64,000 bases of DNA, from positions 124,001 to 188,000 of the forward strand of contig NC_018335.1 of NCBI RefSeq assembly GCF_000234665.1, read 5' to 3'. A program made the translations under genes and the position numbers. The stretch is from Leishmania mexicana MHOM/GT/2001/U1103 (taxonomy: Eukaryota > Euglenozoa > Kinetoplastea > Trypanosomatida > Trypanosomatidae). The notes beneath the pieces were generated by a model. That model had not been told where the DNA came from and did no database searches. It saw only the letters and a list, made by a program, of their open reading frames with translations. This document shows, one piece after another, positions 53,195 through 62,665 of this stretch (positions within the stretch are counted from its first letter, which is position 1; each line of letters opens with the position of its first letter).

Positions 53195-53698
53195 AAACTA
53201 GCAGCGGGAATATCACCGCAACTTCGTGGGTTTATTGGTCTACCGTCAGCCTTGCGCGCTGAACGTCAATGGGCAGCTACAGTGCAGAGGATGTGCCATT
53301 TTTTTTTGTACGACAAAGCAAAGAGTAAAGGAAGACAGATGGAGTCATGCTAAGGTCCACAACAAAGAGTGGAACAAAGCAGAGTAACGTTGGTAAGTCG
53401 CAAGGCTAAACACCAGCTACCGGCTCTGCATATCCAGCGATAAAGGAGGACGCAACTAATGAGCGAAAAATCGTTTTCACAAAGGCCCTGTAGATTGAGA
53501 GCAGCAGCTTTTTTCTTTCGAACCCTCGTGCTAGCTTACCTCACGAGAAGGGGCATATACGCAAAGCAAAGGAGAAGCAATAACTACATACACCACAAGA
53601 GACATGGTGTACAGGGAGCAACATATCCCCATCGGGCAGTAGATATCGGCAAATAGCGAGAAGAGTTGGAAAAAAAATGCAATTCGCAGAGGTTGGTG
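53195..53698. other. Intergenic region, no gene seen
   Basis: About 500 bp, AT-richer; a T9 run near 53300. Confidence 0.5.
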
Positions 53699-54028
53699 CT
53701 AATTTACATTGAGAATAGCGCACTTGCTTTCTCGAGGGCTGAAGTCGTAGTAAATGCAGTGGTGCGCAGAAGACTCACTACCTTGCTCTTCGCCGCCGAA
53801 AATGTTTGACAGCGGCTGCAGATGATCACGCAGAATCACTGTCGGCTCCACTTTCGACTTCCATAATCGGATCTGTGAAACGGTTGACCCATGGCGCCGT
53901 TTTATTTGATCGACAACAGCGTACAATTGATCATTCGCATCGTACTCGGTCGTGGAATCAAACACCGACAAGCCTACCATTTTTGTCGTGATTGTAATCC
54001 TCATCGTTGTGTGCAAGGATCCAACCAT
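53699..54028 (-). CDS. Small hypothetical protein, possibly ubiquitin-like fold
   Basis: The product is 109 residues from the ATG at 54028 (101 from an alternative ATG at 54004, which would start MRITITTKM). The pattern of a short beta strand (RITITTKMVGLSVF), a helix (DQLYAVVDQIKRRHG), another strand (QIRLWKSK), a loop, and a final strand (HHCIYYDFSP) is like a ubiquitin-like beta-grasp domain, but there is no sequence motif that proves it. The ORF is short and somewhat AT-rich, so coding status is less certain than for its neighbours. An upstream non-ATG extension to 54049 is discounted. Confidence 0.5.
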   Translation of the reverse strand: MVGSLHTTMRITITTKMVGLSVFDSTTEYDANDQLYAVVDQIKRRHGSTVSQIRLWKSKVEPTVILRDHLQPLSNIFGGEEQGSESSAHHCIYYDFSPRESKCAILNVN

Positions 54029-54454
54029 ATAAGTCAAGATATTATCCAAAAAGCTCCCTCGTCTTAAAGTTTGAGCGCTTGGAAACTCTAGAATGTATGA
54101 ATATTGGCCAAGGAAGATAATGATGCGTAGGATGAAGTAATATAATCAGCAGCTTTAGAAACCGAGTCGAAGCCCACTATGTCTGTTTGGTACGATGAGT
54201 ACCCTTGCAAAACTCAAAGAGCTACGGGCGGCCCCGTAACAGCTCCCAGCCAAGCAGATGAGATGATGGAAAATCCCACACCTGAGAAACAAAGAGTAGT
54301 ACGTGACACCTAATTTTTTTTATCAGCTCCGTGACTAGCACAAGACAAGAAGAGAGGTGAACGACAAAGGTGAATAAGAACTATCGTTGAGTCTCTCGAC
54401 ACAGAGAAGGGGAAAAAACGGAGATAACAGCAGCTGAGCAGTAGATCACCACAG
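54029..54454. other. Intergenic region, no gene seen
   Basis: About 430 bp, AT-rich relative to the rest of the window. Confidence 0.5.
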
Positions 54455-55606
54455 TCACATATTTTCGAGGCGAGACATTCGTCTTTCCAGACCCTCGAGG
54501 CGCTCTATAATACGTGATTCTAACTCCTCAAGAAGTTTTGTAAATTGAACAAGGGCAAGAGTCAGGGAATGCTGCTGTGGTTGCGGTGGCTGAATCGGCT
54601 GTCGACTGCTACTGCCACCGGAATCGGCCGAGCTCATGCTAGAAAGTCGCGTGGGGAATCCGTCCAAAGAGGAGTGCACTTCGCACTCCGACAGATTTGA
54701 TCGGTTCAAGGGCAGGGGCTCGGGCACAACCACAGGGTCCCACACCGTGCGCAGCAGAATCAAGTAATTCAGTTCGCCACGGTAGACAGAGAGCCTCCAT
54801 CGTTCATGATCGCCCCTCTTCTGACACACCTCAGTACAGTAAAGTGTCGTGCGATGAAACTTATTGCCCTCGTGAAAGAGGACTTTACCACTGCCAAGCG
54901 TCCCGATCCAAGTGTGTCCGAGAAACGTAGTATTAGCGGGGGCGATACCTTCCGCTCGTGTAATGTATGCCATTCCGTTCCAGCAGTCCGTTGGGTGCTC
55001 GGCAAAAACACCCATGTAACACCTCTGCAGCTCAACGTTCGGCGTCTCCAAATTCTGTAGAAGGGCAAGCAAATCACGGTCACCTATCAGCGAGGAAGCT
55101 CCTGCCCAGTACGGTGTTTCACAGTCGGTGTTTCCCTCCTCTGGTTTCACTTTTTTGGGAAACTGGCAACGCTTTCCCGAGTAGTGCATAACAGAATCAC
55201 TGGCGCTGGAGAACACCGAATCACCACTCAGCATGGAACTCCCTTCCTCCGGCTCTGGACCATATTTTCCCACCAAGATCGCAAAAAGCTGCTCTTCCTC
55301 ACCGCCACACTCGCGTAGCAGCTTCTCCACATTGCACAGTTTTTGAGGATTGTACTTCTTGTAAAATCTGTAAAGGCGTTTGTAGTAGCTTCTTCGGATA
55401 CCTTCGTTGGCAGTGTCCCCGTCGTCCTGAGCTGCATATCCCGAGTTGCTTTCTCGAGATTCCCAGCCTGGCTCACTCGTGTGAGAGAATCGCTGCGACG
55501 CGGCATTGTGCTGCTCATTAAAGGTCGACTCCGGATGAAATGAAACGGTTCGTGCACCTCGAGGCGGGCTCTCCCCTTCTGATGCAGTTGCACCTGACGC
55601 ACTCAT
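54455..55606 (-). CDS. Hypothetical protein with kinetoplastid helical module and C-terminal coiled coil; first gene of the minus-strand unit
   Basis: The product is 383 residues. A disordered, Ser/Glu-rich N-terminus (1-70) is followed by a helical module, YYKRLYRFYKKYNPQKLCNV then KLLRECGGEEEQLFAILVGK and YGPEP (about 74-118). This module is common in trypanosomatid proteins of unknown function. A globular central part follows, with aromatic blocks such as CWNGMAYITRAEG and YRGELNYLILLRTVWDP. A Ser/Gln/Pro linker and a terminal heptad coiled coil (LLEELESRIIERLEGLERRM) end the protein, suggesting oligomerisation. It is the first minus-strand gene next to the strand-switch region, with a short 5' UTR predicted from the acceptor at 55620-55621. 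Function is unknown. Confidence 0.85.
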   Translation of the reverse strand: MSASGATASEGESPPRGARTVSFHPESTFNEQHNAASQRFSHTSEPGWESRESNSGYAAQDDGDTANEGIRRSYYKRLYRFYKKYNPQKLCNVEKLLRECGGEEEQLFAILVGKYGPEPEEGSSMLSGDSVFSSASDSVMHYSGKRCQFPKKVKPEEGNTDCETPYWAGASSLIGDRDLLALLQNLETPNVELQRCYMGVFAEHPTDCWNGMAYITRAEGIAPANTTFLGHTWIGTLGSGKVLFHEGNKFHRTTLYCTEVCQKRGDHERWRLSVYRGELNYLILLRTVWDPVVVPEPLPLNRSNLSECEVHSSLDGFPTRLSSMSSADSGGSSSRQPIQPPQPQQHSLTLALVQFTKLLEELESRIIERLEGLERRMSRLENM

Positions 55607-55619
55607 TTCCTGGAAGAAG

Positions 55620-55633
55620 CTGAAAAAAGAAGT
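55620..55633 (-). promoter_or_regulatory. Trans-splice acceptor of the first minus-strand gene
   Basis: On the minus strand CTTCTTTTTTCAG ends with AG at 55620-55621, 13 nt before the ATG at 55606. A second upstream tract (ATTTCTTTTCCCTGG) offers an alternative. Confidence 0.6.
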
Positions 55634-56201
55634 AGCCGAAAAAATCCAGCCAGGGAAAAGAAATACGAGCAGAAGGAAAAGGAGTGAAACATAAGGAAAG
55701 AGATTGTAAAAGACGCTCCCCCTTGTGCGGAAAAAAAACGCTCCAAGATGCCTCCATATTGTAAAAGAGACCGTTTCGTGCGTTTAATCTTTTTCCTCGA
55801 TGCACACATGTTAAAATTTCGATGCCAGTTGTGCAAGATTATCAGTGGAGAGAGCCCGCTTTCCAGAACCCACTTCGCTTCTTTCGGTAGCTTTGGCACG
55901 CTTGAGCAGGTTCATTGTCTGTCATTGGACGAAAAATCATACCAGCTGATTGCCAGGCCCTGAAGTCCCATTGAGAACTATACGGACAGAATATGGCGCT
56001 TCATTCAACCCCTTGCGCCGGGTGATCGCCTTCTCCAGAGGACAAGCTTTCCGGTCACCGTGGTTACTCTACACCGTTCAGAAATCCGAGCCTTTGGTCT
56101 ATTACTCCCCAATTTCATTATATCATTTATCTGACCGTGCCATGTGGCAGAGGTCGCAGAAAGCGGAAGCACAACTAGAAAACACGAGCATTTTCCTCCT
56201 T

Positions 56202-56767
56202 AGGTGACCATTCCGTCACAAGGCATGAGGTCAACACCACCCCACCCGGCCTGTCACAGGCCCATCGCATGGCGCGATGCAGTAGACACGCGTTACAGCA
56301 ATGCGCCGGCCCAGCCACCACAGCACGGATTCTGCCTCAAGCTCCACCCACCCGCGGCCCCGAAGGGAGCCTCACAGCCGCTCCCCCATCATGTCGGTGG
56401 CCACCTGGTGCGTCCCTCCCGGGGTGGCCCGGGCCCCCCACCAGCAGGCAACCAGGGGCGCGTGCGGTGCGTTCCAGTCACGCCGGCACTTTGCGCATTA
56501 TATGGATGGCGCAAATATGCTCAATGTCGCCGGCCACCCTGAATGAACGCCATCCAGGACCCGGCTGCCGACATCAGCAGCAATTAATCGCACTGACCCC
56601 CCCCATGTCGTAGGTGCTTGACCCTGTCACCACCAGAGGTGGTGGTACACGGGCAGCGGATAAAGGAGGAGGGGGGGGGACTGCCTGGCTTCACCAGAGA
56701 GAGTGGGGCACCGGACTCTGTGATACCACGCATCAAGGTCTCCCCCCGTCATCAGGGCGTGGAAGAG
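56202..56767. mobile_element. SIDER-like interspersed repeat, copy 2 of family A, inside the strand-switch region
   Basis: 566 bp, nearly identical to 40716-41282 in the same orientation. The flanking sequences differ abruptly at both ends (TTCCTCCTT before, GCGCCCGGATTG after), which defines the boundaries. It contains the same CACCACC-AGA-GGTGGTG palindrome and G-run. Confidence 0.7.
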
Positions 56768-57309
56768 GCGCCCGGATTGCTCGAAGAGGCTGTCGTGGAG
56801 TGTACTGCTCTTCGCGAAGAATTGCTGAGGTGGCTGTGATTAATGGAAGGGGGAGGGTCGCTTGCAAAAGGGGTTTGCATCAACTTTGTAGTGTGTGCTG
56901 TTACGAGGTGGACAGCTGCTATAGTAGGTGTTTGGGTGCGGAGAGGTGCCAAGTGTTTTGCCGCGGAAGAGAGAGTAAGCGACCTTTAGGGTTTTAGCAG
57001 TGGTCACGTGAAGCGAGGAGTGGAAAGAGAGACCATTTCATTCTCTGCCTGCGAAAAATACCGCCGGGTCACCTCACGGCCACGGTAGCAGGAGAATGTG
57101 ACAATGCAGGGAATCGCTTCAGGTGATTACAACACAGTTCTCAAGAAAAAAGCGAAGCATTTTGCTAGGTTATTTTCCGAAACAAGACTATTAGTCACCG
57201 TTCACGGTTAAGGACGCGCTGGCACCATCGAAATCAACTGGGATGGTGGTCAGATGTTTTTGTTGCCTTGCCGTCTTTTTTTTTTTTGAACTCCGAATGA
57301 TACATGATA

Positions 57310-57368
57310 ACCAAGCTTTTTCTCTACCCGCCTTTCTGTTTACTTTCTTGTATGCACCATGCTGTCAG
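57310..57368 (+). promoter_or_regulatory. Trans-splice acceptor of the Rab4-like gene
   Basis: A pyrimidine-rich tract (CTTTTTCTCTACCCGCC followed by TTTCTGTTTACTTTCTTG) is followed by the first AG at 57367-57368. Other AGs downstream (such as 57409) are possible. The ATG at 57304 would lie upstream of this acceptor, arguing against it as the start. Confidence 0.45.
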
Positions 57369-57504
57369 TAGAGAGCATTCAGGCTCAAACACATTTCATT
57401 CTCGTGCAGCTGGCTACCCAGATTGCACCGCCGTAGCTGTCAGAAAAACCTACGTACACGTGTCTGGTTTCCTTGGCTTTATGCTGGGAAAGGTTGCTGA
57501 AAGG

Positions 57505-58116
57505 ATGGCGGACAAGTATCAGCAGCTGTTGAAACTCATTGTCATCGGAGATAGTGGCGTCGGCAAGTCGTGCCTGCTGCACCGATTCATCGAGGACACT
57601 TTTTCTGATGAGCAAACGCAGACCATCGGCATTGAGTATGGTGCCAAGATTATTGACTTGGGTGGAGCAAAGGTCAAGCTGCAGATCTGGGATACGGCTG
57701 GCCAGGAGCGATACAAGTCGGTGACGAGGAGCTATTATCGTGGTGCCACGGGATGCCTCATCGTGTACGATGTCAACAATAGAAGCTCGTACGAAAGTGT
57801 TCCACAGTGGTTAAGTGACGTGCGACAGCTAGCAGGAAGCGATGTCGTAGTAATGCTCATCGGAAATAAAATTGACCTGGCCAAGGGGAATAGCGTTCGC
57901 GCAGTTCAGCACAACGAGGCATCTTTGTACGCACAGCAAAATGGTCTGCTGCACTTTGAAACGTCCGCGGCTACAGGCGAGTTTGTTTCTGAAGCCTTCC
58001 TGAGAGTCGCCAAAAGTGCGGTGTCGTTGGCAAGCGCTGCAGAGCCAGAGAGCGAAGCCCAGCTAAGCCAGGACAACACGGCAAACAACTCATACCTTTC
58101 GTCGTGCTCTTGCTAA
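57505..58116 (+). CDS. RAB4: Rab4-like small GTPase
   Basis: The product is 203 residues. All Ras-family motifs are present: G1 GDSGVGKS at 15-22, the effector Thr at 40 (TIGIEYGAKII), G3 WDTAGQE at 62-68, G4 NKID at 121-124 and G5 ETSA at 152-155. The C-terminus SCSC has the CXC prenylation signal. The effector region IGIEYGAKIIDLGG and the block RYKSVTRSYYRGA are most like Rab4, which acts in recycling from early endosomes. The frame is open upstream; an in-frame ATG at 57481 would add eight residues (MLGKVAER) and one at 57304 would add 67. I prefer 57505 because MADKYQQLLKLIVIG aligns with the Rab4 N-terminus. This is the first gene of the plus-strand unit. Confidence 0.92.
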   Translation: MADKYQQLLKLIVIGDSGVGKSCLLHRFIEDTFSDEQTQTIGIEYGAKIIDLGGAKVKLQIWDTAGQERYKSVTRSYYRGATGCLIVYDVNNRSSYESVPQWLSDVRQLAGSDVVVMLIGNKIDLAKGNSVRAVQHNEASLYAQQNGLLHFETSAATGEFVSEAFLRVAKSAVSLASAAEPESEAQLSQDNTANNSYLSSCSC

Positions 58117-58713
58117 CTCTACTCCTCCATGTTTTTGCACTGCACTTGCTTGACCTCTGCTGTAGCAACGCTCTTCGCTCTATTTTTTTCTTTTTGATTC
58201 ACTCTCAGCGCTTTGATATTACTCTCAACACTGCATTTTGGTGGTCCCTTCCTTTTTTGTTGCTAAACATGCTGTTTTTTTTTCACTATTTACTTCGTGT
58301 CATGCGAGCAGATACACACTCGAAAAAAAAAACGCTCTTCAATCTGGAGCAATGACAATGGGGCCGTTGTAGTGCTTTGGAGCTCGGTGGCCTGACAAAG
58401 CAGGGCTCTTTTTGATGGCTTTGCCAGTCGCCGCCGTGATTGGGTACGTGATCAGCCCTGGCAAACGGACGTATTCCTGTTTCTTGCGATCGGCGCGGCA
58501 ATGGGTGTATGTTGCAATGAAATACCCTTTGAGCAGCTCATCTGCCTGCCTCGAGTGTGTTTGCTCTGGTTCTCGACAGACTTCACTTCTCTGTCTCACC
58601 TCTTCATGACGGGTGCATTCTCTTATTTTTTTACTCATGAGCGAACGGCGCGTCTTTATGTCGAATGCGTTTATAAAGGCCCCATTATCACAATCTCGCG
58701 GTTGCGTGACCTA
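58117..58713. other. Intergenic region between the Rab4-like and hypothetical genes
   Basis: T-rich on the plus strand, with tracts near 58180 and 58260. A second pyrimidine tract with AG at 58579-58580 and another after TTTTTTTACTCATGAG near 58640 are candidate acceptors for the next gene. Confidence 0.5.
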
Positions 58714-59496
58714 ATGCCTGCTAAGGGTGCTAAGTCAAAGGCGCAGAAGCTTTGTGATGCGCGAAAGCTAGGTGTTGAGAAGCTTGTAGAGCTTGTTTTC
58801 ATCGAACGTCCACGAACGCTGAGCTTTTCTCACCGCTCGCTGGGAAGCCTGCGGCATCCGTACTCGAGTCTCATTTGCGAGACATCTGCTGATCGTGCCT
58901 CTAGTCAAGACAAAATTACGTACTTATTGGAGGTATTTTTGGAGGCCAAAGGTGAAAAGAAAACCTGGATGCGGGTGGAGCGCATTTTCGATTCTATGCT
59001 CGGAGATGCCTTGATGGAGAAAATGAAGCTCGAACTTTTGCTCTCCTCTAAGCTCTTACAGCGCTTTGAGGTGCTGTGGGTCCGCCTTGGTGGTGTCAAT
59101 GGCGGCATTATTTCCGAGGATGCCTACAAGCAGTTTCACCAGCAACTGTATTTTACTCTTTTCGGAATCGAACAGATGACATTATTGCCGGCGACGATGC
59201 AGTTTATTCTGGAAGACTATAAGTACGATTCACAGGGCAAAAGCGGGATCGAGTTTGGCCGCTTTGCCAATTCGATGCTCGAATTAGCTGATAACTGGGC
59301 TAGAAGTCGTGAGGTGGCGGATTATGTTGCATTCATGGACAGAATTATGGAGTGCTGCCCAGCCAGCACAGTACAGTCACGCAAGACGCATGCGTCAGAC
59401 GAGTTCACTCTGAGCAAGGAAGCTTTCTTCCGGGGTGGAGTGGTGGTTCCCAGGGTCGAGGGCGAACAAATTGTTTACCATAGAATAAATCTTTAG
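58714..59496 (+). CDS. Hypothetical protein, helical, possibly degenerate EF-hand type
   Basis: The product is 260 residues from the ATG at 58714 (MPAKGAKSKAQKLCDARKLG). In-frame ATGs at 58606 or 58501 would give longer products, but the intervening sequence is pyrimidine-tract-like and unlike protein. The central and C-terminal parts are helical (WMRVERIFDSMLGDALMEKM, LLPATMQFILEDYKYDSQGK, IEFGRFANSMLELADNWARS). The D-Y-K-Y-D-S-Q-G-K-S-G-I-E-F stretch looks like a degenerate calcium-binding loop between two helices. There is no recognised family, signal peptide or membrane segment. Confidence 0.75.
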   Translation: MPAKGAKSKAQKLCDARKLGVEKLVELVFIERPRTLSFSHRSLGSLRHPYSSLICETSADRASSQDKITYLLEVFLEAKGEKKTWMRVERIFDSMLGDALMEKMKLELLLSSKLLQRFEVLWVRLGGVNGGIISEDAYKQFHQQLYFTLFGIEQMTLLPATMQFILEDYKYDSQGKSGIEFGRFANSMLELADNWARSREVADYVAFMDRIMECCPASTVQSRKTHASDEFTLSKEAFFRGGVVVPRVEGEQIVYHRINL

Positions 59497-59850
59497 CTCC
59501 CGTTGTTTTTGGTGGCATTTTCACGGATGTAAACTATTTGTCAAAGTAACAGTATATAGGCCTTTGTTTTTCGAAGACAGTGCTCCGTTTTTCTGTTTTG
59601 GCACTTGCCGTTTTGCGACTGTGTGAATCTCCTCTGTTCTTTTTGTTGAGATGCACGAATGAAAAAAAAAAATGAAGTCTTCGGAAAAGAAAGCTGCCTA
59701 GAGCCCCTATGAAGGTCGGTAAGCAGAAGGGATGGCTCTTGCGAAAAAAGCAAAATATTGGCTATGTTCTCTAGATCTGTTGGAAGAGACCAACATTTGC
59801 TAGTCGAAGCCAACAGGATACACGAAATCTTACTGTGAGATGTATTACAC
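59497..59850. other. Intergenic region, no gene seen
   Basis: About 350 bp of AT-rich 3' UTR-like sequence, including an A10 run near 59661. Confidence 0.5.
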
Positions 59851-59878
59851 TTTCTCTTTCCCGCTTCTCTCTCTCCAG
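59851..59878 (+). promoter_or_regulatory. Trans-splice acceptor of the CDC50 gene
   Basis: The tract TTTCTCTTTCCCGCTTCTCT is followed by CTCTCCAG, with AG at 59877-59878. The first ATG after it is 60024, which independently supports that start and gives a 5' UTR of 145 nt. Confidence 0.6.
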
Positions 59879-60023
59879 GCTTCAGTGCACTACTCTCCAC
59901 CTCGTGTTTGTGCTTGACATACAGCTTTTGCTGCCCTTTTTTCGTTGCTCTCTTGTTCCACTTGTTTTCCTGTGCACTGCTTTTCATTCTTTTTTTCTGC
60001 TGCTATTATTCGTGGGCCAAATC

Positions 60024-61115
60024 ATGGCGTCTCTACCCCCAAAGCCACATTTGAAAAACCGCGTTGAGCAGCAGCAGCTGCCGCACGTCTTTGTTCCTCA
60101 TTCGCCGCTGTCTGTTTCTGTTGTCTTTTTTATTCTGGCAATTCTTGCTATTCCGATCGGCGTCGTCGTAATCGTGACCGGGGATAGGACGACAAGGCTT
60201 GATTTTCGCTACGATCATATCAACAACTACAAGTTTGCAATGGGGGCGGCTGGTGAGCATGCCGTTAATTTTCCATTCAATGACACCACCTACTCTTCTG
60301 GTGTCAAAACGTTGGTTATGTTCTCGCTGTCTCAGAGTCTAACAGCTCCGGTGCACCTACAGTATCGCCTCAGGCCATTCTTTCAAAACTACCGCTACTT
60401 TACTGCCTCTGTGGACTACGCGCAACTTAGCGGTAGAGCGTCTGTAATTTCAAAGTCGTGTGCCCCATTCCGCTTTCCTGGAGAGGCAGCTGGCATTATT
60501 GTCCCCGGCTACTACAACCCGTGTGGTGCCTACCCGTGGGCTATATTCAACGACAGCATCAGTCTGTATAGGATGGACGGCACCCTCATCTGCGACGGCG
60601 GCGCCTTCACGGTCGACGGAAGGAGTCTGCTGGCAGATAACAAATGTGTGAAGTCTGGCATCGCTCGTAAAAGTGACGTCAAAGAGAGATTCAAGCCTCC
60701 GAGGCTGATTCCCGGCAACGGTCCCATGTGGAGTGGTGGCGGTGACAAGTCAGCCACTGATCCATATCTGAAAGAGGGCTACTACTACCAAGAGCCTGGG
60801 CACAAGATCCCATTCAACGTTGATGAGGATTTGATAGTGTGGCTCGATCCATCCTTCACGTCTGATGTGACGAAAAATTACCGCATTCTCAATGTCGATT
60901 TGCCGGCCGGTGACTATTACTTTGAGATCACGGAGCAATACCCGACTGCGCCGTACGGATCGCAGAAGTTTGTGCAACTCGAGACCCGATCATGGATCGG
61001 GGGTAGAAGCCATGTTCTCGGCTCCCTGCTGATAATCATGGGTGGTACGGCCCTTATCATGGCAGTGACACTTCTTTCGGTGAAGTGCTTGATCAGGCCA
61101 GGGTATACAGAGTAG
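60024..61115 (+). CDS. CDC50/LEM3-family phospholipid flippase subunit (Ros3-like)
   Basis: The product is 363 residues. A cytosolic N-terminus is followed by a first membrane segment at about 30-53 (VVFFILAILAIPIGVVVIVTG), a large extracellular/lumenal loop, and a second membrane segment at about 332-358 (VLGSLLIIMGGTALIMAVTL). The loop carries the family signature: YRLRPFFQNYRYFTASVDY, the paired Cys blocks CAPFRF and YYNPCGAYPWAIFNDSI, and the end block NYRILNVDLPAGDYYFEI. An N-glycosylation site (NDTT) is present. CDC50 proteins are obligate beta-subunits of P4-ATPase flippases. The Leishmania Ros3 member partners the miltefosine transporter; equating this gene with Ros3 is from memory of the neighbourhood and is not proven here. 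Confidence 0.93.
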   Translation: MASLPPKPHLKNRVEQQQLPHVFVPHSPLSVSVVFFILAILAIPIGVVVIVTGDRTTRLDFRYDHINNYKFAMGAAGEHAVNFPFNDTTYSSGVKTLVMFSLSQSLTAPVHLQYRLRPFFQNYRYFTASVDYAQLSGRASVISKSCAPFRFPGEAAGIIVPGYYNPCGAYPWAIFNDSISLYRMDGTLICDGGAFTVDGRSLLADNKCVKSGIARKSDVKERFKPPRLIPGNGPMWSGGGDKSATDPYLKEGYYYQEPGHKIPFNVDEDLIVWLDPSFTSDVTKNYRILNVDLPAGDYYFEITEQYPTAPYGSQKFVQLETRSWIGGRSHVLGSLLIIMGGTALIMAVTLLSVKCLIRPGYTE

Positions 61116-62175
61116 TGGTTATGCTCGGCTCTCCACTCAGTACTCGCTACTCCGTTACCTTGCTTTGTGGACATTCACGGTGCCGCCTTTCTCGTGAAGC
61201 CAAAATGCATAGAGCACTTTTACATTCAGTCGCTTTCGTTTTCTCTATCGTGGGTGCATCGTGCATGACCATGCGCCTGGTGTGGGACGCGCTCTACATG
61301 GCTTGCTCTTGCATTTGCTTCCCCCTTGTTCTCCATTTTCTAGTGACGTTGTTAAGGTGTGGCTTCTGCGTTCCTCGATCGCGCTGAGAACGGCCAAAAA
61401 AAGGTCAAGCAGTCGAATGAACTCTTGCATTTGGCGAAAGACAAATCGGGTTCTTCTAGCGCTAATCTTTCACTCTTGCTACTCGTCCCCGTCTCTCTCT
61501 CTTTTCGTTTGCCGCGTGTATTTCAGAGCCTTTCGCGGCGCCTTTTCACTTCTTGTGCGAACCTATTGCGTTTCGAGATCTTTGGGAGCTCTTCCAGCTG
61601 AGGGTAGCTGGATAAATGCTATGAGGTCCCCTTCCGTTTCTTTTTCTTGCTAGGCACTGATAATATTGACTTGCTGTGCGCTTGTCCCTTTCCAGCGGAG
61701 TTTTTCTTTACGCGCAAGCCAGCCATTTCATTTGCTTCTTTTTTTCCCAACGGGAGATGCCGAGCCGTATCAGCTGAGACATGTTCTACCTCACCTTCTG
61801 CCTTACGGATCGCCCATCTACCTCCGTACACAATGAAAATGAACAGCAGCACCGTTTCCTATCTTCCCCACTCCTCGACAAAAGTGCGCGACGGTATTAC
61901 ACCTTACGGTGGTGCTCACCATGAAAAACAAAGAGCGAACCTTGTGTACATGCAAAAGTGCATAAAGAGGACCGCATCCCTTGTTTAGCCTTGAAGTGTC
62001 GAACACTGTCATGCACTTTTGCGAACTCGGTGCCCCTCTACGCGCCCTCTTTTCACTTTCCCTCACTACCCATTTTTGTACTTACAAACCATGCTTTCCT
62101 CTCTCCCCCGTTGCATAGCAGCAAACGAACGCTACTCGGTTGTCTCCAAAGCATAAAGAGAAAACAACGAAACCG
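61116..62175. other. Intergenic region between the CDC50 and profilin genes
   Basis: About 1.1 kb, pyrimidine-rich on the plus strand throughout; small ORFs here do not look coding. Probably the CDC50 3' UTR. Confidence 0.55.
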
Positions 62176-62201
62176 CTTCATTCACTTTTCTATCTTCTCA
62201 G
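62176..62201 (+). promoter_or_regulatory. Trans-splice acceptor of profilin
   Basis: A pyrimidine-rich tract, CTTCATTCACTTTTCTATC followed by TTCTCAG, places AG at 62200-62201 only 11 nt before the start codon. This is the clearest acceptor in the window. Confidence 0.65.
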
Positions 62202-62212
62202 AAACTAGCACC

Positions 62213-62665
62213 ATGTCGTGGCAGGCGTACGTTGAAGACAGCCTTATCGGTAGCGGCTACATGCACAGCGCTGCTATTATCGGAGCCGCTGACGGCAGCT
62301 ACTGGGCATACGGCGGCAGCTACGTTCCGCAGCCGGAAGAGGTGCAGCACATCCAGAAGTGCTTGTCCGACTTCTCGCTCGTGCAGTCCTCTGGTGTGAA
62401 CATTTACGGTGTCAAGTTCTTCGGCCTCCAATGCGGCACCGACGGCGACTGCAAGTACATCTTCTTCAAGAAGGGTGCAGCCGGTGGGTGCATTTACACC
62501 ACGAAGCAGGCATTCATCGTTGCGGTGTATGGGAACCCCGGTGACACCTCCTCGCTTCAGCAGGATCTTGAGAAGAACACGGCCCACACAGTCACCGTGA
62601 ACCCTGCGGACTGCAACACTACAGTGAAGCGCATAGCGGATTACCTCATCAAGCTCGGCTACTAA
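62213..62665 (+). CDS. Profilin
   Basis: The product is 150 residues. The N-terminal MSWQAYVEDSLIGSGYMHSA is the classic profilin signature (MSWQxYVD), containing the aromatic residues that bind poly-proline. GAADGSYWAYGG, GVKFFGLQ and the C-terminal helix NTTVKRIADYLIKLGY complete the fold. It is slightly longer than plant or fungal profilins because of a Cys-containing insertion (QCGTDGDCKYIFFKK). Profilin binds actin monomers, formin poly-proline and phosphoinositides. The start is fixed by the signature and by the acceptor immediately upstream. Confidence 0.97.
   Translation: MSWQAYVEDSLIGSGYMHSAAIIGAADGSYWAYGGSYVPQPEEVQHIQKCLSDFSLVQSSGVNIYGVKFFGLQCGTDGDCKYIFFKKGAAGGCIYTTKQAFIVAVYGNPGDTSSLQQDLEKNTAHTVTVNPADCNTTVKRIADYLIKLGY

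Larger units (their letters stand above)
55607..57504. promoter_or_regulatory. Divergent strand-switch region (putative bidirectional transcription start)
   Basis: All genes to the left are on the minus strand and all to the right on the plus strand, so about 1.9 kb separates two diverging polycistronic units. In trypanosomatids such regions are where RNA polymerase II initiates in both directions, marked by modified histones rather than by TATA boxes. The sequence holds a repeat copy (56202-56767), a G-run near 56670, and a T12 run at 57276-57287. No convincing ORF is present. Promoter function is inferred from gene orientation. Confidence 0.75.

Noticed and set aside
57304..57504. 67-residue N-terminal extension of the Rab4-like protein
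   Set aside because: Lies across the pyrimidine tract and acceptor, is not Rab-like, and would be removed by trans-splicing at 57368.
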